Origin: Fomes fomentarius
Lineage: Eukaryota > Basidiomycota > Agaricomycetes > Polyporales > Polyporaceae
Reading direction: 5' to 3'
Assembly (NCBI GenBank): GCA_022606135.1
Contig: JABYQN010000005.1
Location: 2,356,001-2,420,000, forward strand
DNA length: 64,000 bases
A model generated the notes under the pieces. It saw only the letters and a program-made list of their open reading frames with translations. It made no database searches and was not told the DNA's origin. Shown one piece after another: positions 56,687 to 64,000 of this stretch; position 1 is the stretch's first letter; every line of letters starts with the position of its first letter. A program made the position numbers and the translations under genes.

Positions 56687-57158
56687 ATATAAAATTGCAT
56701 GAGGAGGCCTGCGAGAGAAGCAGCTAGGGGGAGAGTGAGAGGCAACTGGGCATTCGGAATTGAGTGTGAGGGTTTGACGTCCGACTCCAGTCCGTGCTCC
56801 TCGTCCATGGCCAGCGCCTACCTCCTGCTATTCCTGGACGCCCACAGAACAGACGCCTGAACACGTAATCATTCTCCCTCTCATTGGCTGTTACGTCACG
56901 CGTCGTGGGCGTACCGCCTGTCACGCCTCCGTCTGGGTCGGGTGTGATGACGGCCCGATCTTCCGTGTCTTATCCGAGGAGAGCGTGTGCTGCTTTCGGC
57001 TGCTGGCGTCTGCTGTGTGCAACTCCTCACTTCTTTCCGTCACAACGCCGTCAATGCCAAATGGTAAGCTCAACGTTGGTTTCCATCCCCATTGGCTGCT
57101 CGCTGATCCTACCCAACAGGCCATACACAATCACATCCTTCCCTAAACGGCCCAACCC
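56687..57158. promoter_or_regulatory. divergent promoter between ERT1 and MTQ1
   Basis: 472 bp between two start codons that face away from each other. The core promoters of both genes must lie here or in 5' leaders. I could not identify individual factor sites. Confidence 0.55.
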
Positions 57159-59090
57159 ATGCCTTCACCCGTACCTCGCTCTGTCTCGACCCTGCTGGCC
57201 AAGCTCGCGCGTGTGATAGGCCATGAGTCTGCCCAGACAGAACTCAGATGGATGAGCCAGGCTTTGCAACATCCACCCGGCATCCCTCTGTCTGCAAACA
57301 GCCTCCAACAGATGATTGCTCGCAGAGTCGCCGGAGAACCCCTCCAATACATCTTAGGTGAGTAACACTATGTCTCACACAGTTGCTTGTTCTCTGCGTG
57401 ATACATTCCTTTCCCTCTAAGTGCATCCAGCTGCTCACACAGCTCATGTGGCGTGCGGCGTTTGAGCGCTTCGCAACTCGAGAGACTTGGCTCTTCGTCA
57501 TGCAAGGCGAATCCGTCGAATAAGAGGACCAGTGATTGGAAATACAACACTTCTTGGCGTTGTATGACCTACTTGGATTTGAAGCTCTTTATGCTTGGAG
57601 TACCAGCTGACCGCGCAGGAACACTCTCATAACGTCATATTCGTCGACCTGGGGCTCATTACACAAACCAAAACCAGACGATGTCTCTGGCGGACACCTC
57701 TTCCACAATCTAGCCGGCGTGTGACCTCATTGGCTGGACATAAGAGCGGCGCGAACAACCCCTCTCGACGAGCGGGCAGACGCACAGTGTCCGCTGGCAA
57801 CAGCCAGACACAGACCAATCGGCGGACAAAGTGATTTTCTTGCGTACCTCGGGATCTTGTAAAGTTCCCTGGCCACATTGTCTGCTGGAACATTCGAATA
57901 CCGCAGCAAACCCACAGGACTTGACAGCTCCATAGACGCGTATAGGGCATCTGCAGTCCGATAGGCTATAGCATCCGGTGTCCAGATATCTGAAAGTCAG
58001 ACCACTTGGACTCGTCTCGCCTTGCTGTCAATCCTTTCCTCCTTCTCCTTCTCCTTCTCACACTGCGATCGCGTCCAATGACTCACGCTCACCTCATCTT
58101 GATGTTCCGTCCCGCCACATAGGCTCTCAACCCTTCGGCCATCTGAACCTCGCAGTCCGCCGCCCTGTCCTCATCCCGCGCCCAGAAACGGAAGACTGGG
58201 CCCTCCGGCTCGCAGACCTCCTCGCGCCTCCCAGTCCGAAAGCCGACCATCCAAGTGGGGACCGAGACACAGACACACGGGACAGGGATAACCCACCACG
58301 ACGAGTGAGAATGCTGGACCTCTGCACAGGCACCGGCTGCATCCCGCTGCTTCTCTGCCACCTCTGGCCCGCCGGCTCCGTCCACGCGACAGGCGTCGAT
58401 ATATCCGAGGCCGCTATCCAGCTCGCCAAGGAGAACGCCCACCTTTGCGGCATCCCGTCCAATGATATCCAGAGTACCAGGACAAGCGCCTACCAACAGC
58501 GTCAAAATAGCCTTTCTTTAACGCATGGGGATGCGGATATGAATGCGGGCAGGGAGGAGGACGGGGCGGCCATTCGGAATTATGGTAGGAACAGGAACAC
58601 CTTCACGCCGGTGCTAGCCGACCTCATGCATGCGAATTTCGCAAAGCATGCGCGCCTCGAGCCCCCGTACGATCTCATCACGTCCAACCCACCGTACATC
58701 CCCCAGCACGAGTACGACGCGCTCGACCGCTCCGTGCGCGAGTACGAGGACGTCCGCGCGCTCCTCGGTGACCCACCTCTTCCGCCTTCTCGTGGCACTG
58801 GAGCAGCAAACCCAGACGCGGAGTCAGACAGGCACTCGAACTCAGGCTTGGACATCGAGCACGACATGCCGGCATCGGACCTGGGGAAGGGGCTCGTGTT
58901 CTACCACCGGATCGCCGCACTCATCCGTGACAGCGGCCTTCTCCGCGCGGGGGGCACGCTCGCGCTTGAGGTCGGCGACGGGCAGGCCGTGGCTGTAGCG
59001 ATGATTGTAGAACATAAAGCGCGCTTGGGGCAGATCGACGTCTGGAAGGACCCGTGGGGCAAGGACCGGGTTGTCGTCGCGAGGAGGTAG
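57159..59090 (+). CDS. MTQ1: release-factor glutamine N5-methyltransferase (HemK/PrmC, MTQ1 type)
   Basis: Methylates the Gln of the GGQ motif in (mitochondrial) peptide chain release factors. Two exons, 57159-57357 and 58123-59090, 388 aa. The N-terminal helical domain has ELRWMSQALQHP and IARRVAGEPLQYILG, as in PrmC. The second exon begins QPFGHLNL and continues with RPVLIPRPETEDW, the SAM-binding DLCTGTGCIPLLL and the signature SNPPYIP at the active site. It ends EVGDGQAVAV...DPWGKDRVVVARR. Compared with bacterial PrmC there is an extra charged insert between the SAM site and NPPY (about residues 195-240) and another after it. The 765-nt intron is exceptional for this window. The yeast homologue Mtq1 is mitochondrial; a targeting signal is not obvious here. 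Confidence 0.9.
57358..58122 (+). other. 765-nt intron of the MTQ1-like gene
   Basis: The borders are TTAG/GTGAGTAA and CACATAG/GCTCTC, and splicing restores the conserved YILG-SQPFGH junction. The interior carries short frames on both strands, with no protein similarity I recognise and no clear terminal repeats. It may contain an old insertion. Confidence 0.55.
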
Positions 59091-62000
59091 TACTGCTTGT
59101 CGCCGTCGGACCGAGAGGTCTACGCTTCGCAAGGATATGCAAGCGGGTTCTGAGTGACCATGGCTCGGCGTGGAGTTTGGTGTGTTTTCGGCGGGCGATG
59201 GGCGTCCGTGGTTATGGTGCCATGGGCTTGTCATACATCGCGTAGGTAAGGAGTGCATTTGGGCGAAGCGTAACGGGTCCGCTTCAGGGCCGACGCCGTG
59301 ATATACCACGCCCCCAGTACCATCTGTGATATATCTCACTACTGGTACGTTCGCTTTGTGTTCACTTCCTCATTGTGTGCATGTCCAGAGCCCCTCTACA
59401 TCCTTACTAGAGAGCTTATCGCACTGGGCTCCCTCATCTCGGCCATAGTGAAGGTATCGGTCTCCCTTGGAGGAGCTCGGAACGAGATTGTACTCGTGCT
59501 AGTTGATCCCCTTAGTATATGAACTTGGGTCCTGGGTTCTCGAATGTTTGGTAGAAGACGTGAGGTGAGCGTCACAGCGAGCCTTAATTTGGGCTGGATG
59601 GGATGACTTCCTGGACAAACTTACACCTTTGGTCCAGTGACCACCTCATGGTGCACCTTCAATGATCACATACCATGATGTTGTGACCGTGTGGACCACG
59701 ACAAAAACACTATTCGATGCTGAAGAATTTTCAAACGGCAACGTCTCGTGTCAAATCGAGCCCAGTCTCCGTACGTATCGTACATTACAAGGAAAGCCAC
59801 TGCGATTCTCAAAATACACGAGACAATAAGTTGGGTACTCGAATGCACCTCACGAGCTAAAGCGGTCCACCATCGGGTCCTTGGTCCTTACATCTCAGTT
59901 TCTTCGGCGTTGAGGGTGTTCCTACGTTTTGCCGAGTTAGCATCAGACTAAAGAGATTCCAGCATGTCCATACACTCTCTTCATGCTATGTGTAGTTCAT
60001 ACGTTGCCTCGACGGGGAAGGCTTGAGTAATGCTTTCTACTCTTCGAGATTGAACGGTCGGTCTCCACTAGAGACGGATGCAGTGTCACTGAAGGAAGCT
60101 TCGTAGGCGCAGGTGATCTCCAACCTTGAACAGAGAGCCGCGCGTTAGGTTAGCAAGTAACGCTAACGGGATCCCCAGACACAAGATCAATTATACATCG
60201 ACATCTAGAGGAATGTGAATTGAGCATGGGTGCCATGATGAGCGTCATGGCAGAAATTTACAATAAACCGGAGCAGGAATTGAGACCGAACATGTTGCCG
60301 GCGAGTGAACGTAGCATAGATATGTCATCACCTGTACGCTAGAGTCGACGAGGAGTAAGCCGCGTAGGTGACAAAGTATAGCGATAGAGCGAGCTTAAAC
60401 TTGCATGCTGTATCCTGCTTCGCTTTCTAATACAGTGTAGTGGGCAGGTCTACTCGCTCTGAAAAATTCAGAGCTTGACATCAAATCATAGACATTGCAT
60501 GTGATTGCAGATAAAAAACCTGATACTTCGGGCTAGTGATCTGGTCAAGGATTAGGAAGCCGGCTGGAAAGTTGCGAGACCTATCCCCATCCCGTTCGCT
60601 GCGCAAGTACAACATTGGTTGTGGGTGGTGCACTATGGCGAAAACACGAAATCCACCTTTTCGGGAAGAAGCGGACGTGGTGTCTGACCATAGCGCATGT
60701 ATGAGCAGATGTCATGCTTTGGAGAGACGGACGTACCTCGTTCCTACCACCATGAACAGTAGCCTTGGTTGGGTACTGTGCTGTCAGAAGTCCAAGAGAA
60801 CCGGGGAGTGATCTGGGCATAGACGCTCGATTGAACTCAGTGAACTTGAGTGCACTGCCATGTGTACATGCTCATGCTCAGCAAGTAATGTTGAGTTCCA
60901 TGAACTTCAAGACTAGAATCATGATGTTGCTAGAGTGAAGAGGTAAGCCATATCCAGCTGCCTGTCTCATCCCACGTGTAACTAAATGCGCACTCGTCTA
61001 TTCGGCCCCGTACGGCGACAACATCATGTTGTCCGATTTTGTGTACTTCCCACTCTCTGTACCTAGCTACATCGACAGCCGAGTAGGCACCCAGGCTTCC
61101 CTTCGCTCACATGCTCATTGCTCCCTGTTCACGCGCAACACCCCCATTCATCCATAAGCTTGGTATCCTCTGACGACTACAGCATAGATGCAATTCCAGA
61201 CCTGGGATGGTAAAGTGTTCACCGGCTCACCTAGCACTACGATGCTGAGAATGGGACATGCATCATCCACAGGTAGCACTCGTTGCCGACGGAACGAAAG
61301 ACGTCGAGCTCGAGACCCCGAAAGCCCTGGCAAACGCGGGTCTTGAGCAAGGACGACAGAGCAGATGACGCCTTCGAACACATCCGCCAGCTGGGAGAAA
61401 AGGCGATTGAAATCCGCGGCCCTAGGCAACCTCCGGTCACATGTAGACTAATAGTAGTCTCGGAAAGTGTTCCAAAGGGACAAAGTGTCACAAAGTAGGC
61501 CTTTTACCGCGGATTTTGACCGCCTCTTTTCCCATCGAGAACTCTGGGCTGCCCACCGTGATGATTGTTAAGACAAAGCAGGAGCACTCAAATACTGACA
61601 TCACCTCCATGGAGTCCAATCTGGCAAGTCTTCAGGAGATGAAGCGCGTGGCGGACACGGTAGGAGAGCCAGCTGGATATCTGGACATCGTACGCACCTG
61701 ACAAATGGAGTCCAGCTGCTACACGCATGTACTGATCTCATTTCGCATGCGACAGGCAATATACGACGCGGTGATAGGCCTGCAAGAATTCGAGTACGCC
61801 GACGTTTCCGTTCTCCACCATCCTCTTCACCAAACCACTCGCCATCCTCCCTTCCTTCTCCAAGCCCGAGCCCAACCGTCTGCTCCCGAGCATATCCCTC
61901 AGCCTTCCCAACCCTCCGGGTACCAGTTTGCACCCCGAGTTTCAGAGCCACCGAGAAGAGCACCGCCACTCGCACTCATGGTCGATCCAACCAGCGGAGC

Positions 62001-62577
62001 GGCACACATCCGGACCCGTCCTGGGTAGCGCAGCCAAGGCCGTCATGGCGCCGTTCTCGCACGCACCCGAGGTATTTGAGCGCACTGAGCCGCAACGGCA
62101 CCAGAGTGGAAGAGGATTGGCAAACATGGCAGGGCGCTTACATGTCTGTCTCCAGGAGTTTCTGACGGTGAGATCTTTAGAGCTCGCTGGCGTACGATAT
62201 CAGGTAGGGAGAGCGCCATGAGTGAGAGCCTGGCGCCGCAGAGGAAGGACACACTGCAACCATGCACCGCGGGGGCATACTATGCGCATATGTTGCAGAT
62301 GGCCCTATGTTGTACGATCAATACCTTCGCGGCATTGTTCCTGTATTCAGCTACCTGATGTTGCACACAATCATTCGGCTCAAGCTCAGAGTGTGCGAAG
62401 TGAAGCTTAGATTTTGAGGCTACATGCAGTAAAGCGCGAAAAAGACACAACCCGCCGAGCGTACATACAACCATCGTCCCGTCAACTGCCGCCAACCAGC
62501 GGTGCGCCGTGCACTTTTCTCGGTGTGCGATAATAAAGTACGTGGTGGTGGATGAGTATGGAAGATGCGTGAGCGGC
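59091..62577. other. 3.5-kb stretch without a firm gene
   Basis: 59100-61150 looks non-coding: AT-rich, with short frames. 61230-62220 is more GC-rich and reads partly like protein. On plus these are ALVADGTKDVELETPKALAN (about 61276-61335), HSNTDITSMESNLASLQEM (about 61587-61643) and a Ser/Pro/His-rich frame at 61928-62221. The minus strand has a competing frame over 61237-61491. I could not assemble a gene or name a family. Confidence 0.35.
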
Positions 62578-63929
62578 CTATGAGACGACGGTCCACACCC
62601 GGACGAGGTCGTCGGTGAAGCCACCGAAGAGCGTCTGGCCGTCGGCTGACCAGGCGATCGATACACACTCGGGCTCCTTCGTGCTCGAGTTCTGGCCGAA
62701 GTCGGGCTTGAGCTCGTCGACGATCGACCTGTGATGATCTTGTTGGCAGATGCACAAGGAAATCGATAAGTCGTAGATACGTACTTGCTCTCAAGGTCGA
62801 AGATCTTGATGCAAGATGCGGTAGCGGCGCAAAGCCAGTAGCGGTTGGGGGAGAAAACGAGGGCGTTGACGATATCGCCGGCTTCAAGCGAGTACAAGTG
62901 CTTGCCCTCGTTCAGGTCCCAGAGCATGGTGATACCGTCCTTGCCGCCGGAGGCTGCGAGCGAACCGTCGGGCGAGACAGAAACGGTGTTGATGTAACCA
63001 GTGTGGCCGTAGTGGTTGGTCTTGAGCTTGAACTTCGAAAGCTCCCAGACCTGTGACCAAGAGTGAACGGTTTGAAACAATATGCGATGGTCAAGCACGA
63101 ATGTCAATGAAAAGGTCAGAGATCTTGGTGATTTAATGTAGTCTCATAGGGTGTGAGCCCTCTGAAGTAGCAAATATCATTCTAACATCATACCGAAAGG
63201 ATGGAAACGCAAAACCGAGTTTTTGACAGGGACAAAAACGAGCACATACCTTAACGACCTTGTCCCATCCAGCAGAAACGATGACGGGGTTTAAGACGTT
63301 GGGGCTGAAGCGCACACACGATACCCTACGAGAGGATATGTTCACGGCTGCATGCTTTCAACCTCGCACTATGACACTTACCACTCGGTATGACCGTCAT
63401 CCTTGATATCGTATTTGCACTCGCCGAGGGTGTTCCAGAGCTTGATTGTCCTGTCGCGCGAGCCAGAGACGATTTGCCGGTTGTCAGCTGAGAAGCTGAC
63501 GGAGAGGACATCGGAGGTGTGGCCGACGAAGCGACGAGTGGTGTTGCCAGTGTTGAGGTCCCACAGGCGCAGCGTATGGTCCCATGAGGATGAGAGGGCG
63601 AACTGGCCATCAGAGGAGATAACGACGTCAGAGACGAAGTGATTGTGTCCGTGAAGGATACGCTTTGGGTAGCCGTACTGGTCATCGTCACGCGTAAGCT
63701 GCCAGACGATGATCGTCTTGTCTATGCATTAGAATGCGTGTCAATCTCTCGACCTGGTGATGCCGCACTCTGCCTAGGAGATGCAGGACACGAGAACGCG
63801 GCGCGCAGAGACGTACATACCTCGAGACGCGGTGAGGATCATGTCGGGGTTTTCTGAGGAGGTGGCGATGGCGGTGATCCAGCCCTTGTGGCCGGCCATG
63901 GAGCCAAGGTAGCGGAGGGATTCGGCCAT
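62578..63929 (-). CDS. CPC2: RACK1 homologue, WD40 ribosomal scaffold
   Basis: Seven-bladed WD40 protein bound to the 40S ribosomal subunit, used as a scaffold in translation and signalling (yeast Asc1, fission yeast Cpc2). Five exons: 63821-63929, 63382-63721, 63250-63325, 62785-63050 and 62578-62728, 313 aa, the normal length. The repeats are easy to follow: [12 protein letters not shown]...[40 protein letters not shown]...[18 protein letters not shown]...[29 protein letters not shown], a fifth [17 protein letters not shown], and [20 protein letters not shown]. The third intron (63051-63249, 199 nt) hosts a U24 snoRNA. An upstream (CGT)n run at 63952-63971 falls in the 5' leader or promoter. 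Confidence 0.96.
63110..63197 (-). ncRNA. C/D-box snoRNA U24 (snR24) in RACK1 intron
   Basis: Inside the 199-nt third intron of the RACK1 gene, in the sense orientation. The box C element is ATGATGT (63185-63191), the same non-standard form as I recall for yeast U24. It is followed by the conserved guide ATTTGCTACTTCAGA and, further on, ATCACCAAGATCTCTGA, which ends in box D CTGA (63116-63119). Both guide blocks match my memory of U24, which directs 2'-O-methylation at neighbouring sites of the large-subunit rRNA. In budding yeast U24 also lies in the intron of the RACK1 gene ASC1. It would be released by debranching and trimming of the spliced intron. The ends are estimated from the boxes plus a short terminal stem. 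Confidence 0.88.
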
Positions 63930-63951
63930 AGTGTAGGGCGAGGGTCGTCTA

Positions 63952-63971
63952 CGTCGTCGTCGTCGTCGTCG
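63952..63971. repeat. CGT trinucleotide microsatellite
   Basis: About six to seven uninterrupted CGT units just upstream of the RACK1 start codon, at the window edge. Probably 5' leader, or a neighbouring coding exon beyond the window. Confidence 0.7.
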
Positions 63972-64000
63972 GTATCGAGCTCGTCACTACTTTGTGTGCT

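Noticed and set aside
1..64000. CRISPR arrays, bacterial operons, prophage or plasmid features
   Set aside because: No regularly spaced repeats or prokaryotic gene layout; the intron-rich genes are clearly eukaryotic.
1..64000. Biosynthetic gene cluster or mating-type locus
   Set aside because: No core synthase, P450 cluster, homeodomain or pheromone-receptor gene was recognised; the genes are unrelated housekeeping functions.

Overview
The window looks like nuclear DNA of a filamentous basidiomycete, most likely an Agaricomycete close to the wood-decay fungi. The evidence is: genes cut by many short GT-AG introns of about 50-60 nt, GC-rich coding sequence, single genes on either strand with no operons, and protein families typical of that group. 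These include a gluconeogenesis regulator of the ERT1/AcuK type, a fused allantoicase-ureidoglycolate lyase and an SCP160/vigilin KH protein. I rebuilt gene models by eye, joining exons at splice sites that keep frame and restore conserved motifs. No alignment or search was run.

Layout. 1.3-5.5 kb: an uncharacterised single-pass membrane protein (+) and a two-TM coiled-coil protein (-). About 6.6 kb: a tRNA-like, SINE-like segment. 7.0-14.4 kb: the U2 snRNP-associated factor U2SURP/SR140 (+), tail to tail with the KH protein SCP160/vigilin (-). 14.7-18.7 kb: a GNAT acetyltransferase (-) and ER oxidoreductin ERO1 (+). 19.1-19.7 kb: a decayed copy of the two-TM coiled-coil gene. 21.4-32.4 kb, all on -: phosphatase PP5, a secreted lysozyme-fold (SLT/GH23-like) protein, methylthioribose-1-phosphate isomerase, and the allantoicase-ureidoglycolate lyase fusion. 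32.9-39.0 kb, +: a hormone-sensitive-lipase-like hydrolase and a C2H2 factor with Crz1-like fingers. 39.0-44.5 kb is poor in recognisable genes. 44.5-51.7 kb, -: a xylose-reductase-type aldo-keto reductase, PEX5, an F-box protein and CDC26. 52.0-59.1 kb: PRA1 (+), ERT1 (-) and MTQ1 (+). 59.1-62.6 kb is unresolved. 62.6-63.9 kb: RACK1/CPC2 (-), with a U24 C/D-box snoRNA in an intron.

The genes do not form a pathway cluster. They cover housekeeping (splicing, ER redox, methionine salvage, purine catabolism, peroxisomal import, translation). The most notable observations concern gene architecture. There are probable microexons of 5, 7 and 14 nt. There are two GC-AG introns. The head-to-head genes ERT1 and MTQ1 both have very long first introns. 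The U24 snoRNA keeps the same host gene as in budding yeast. A paralogous pseudogene lies about 14 kb from its intact relative.
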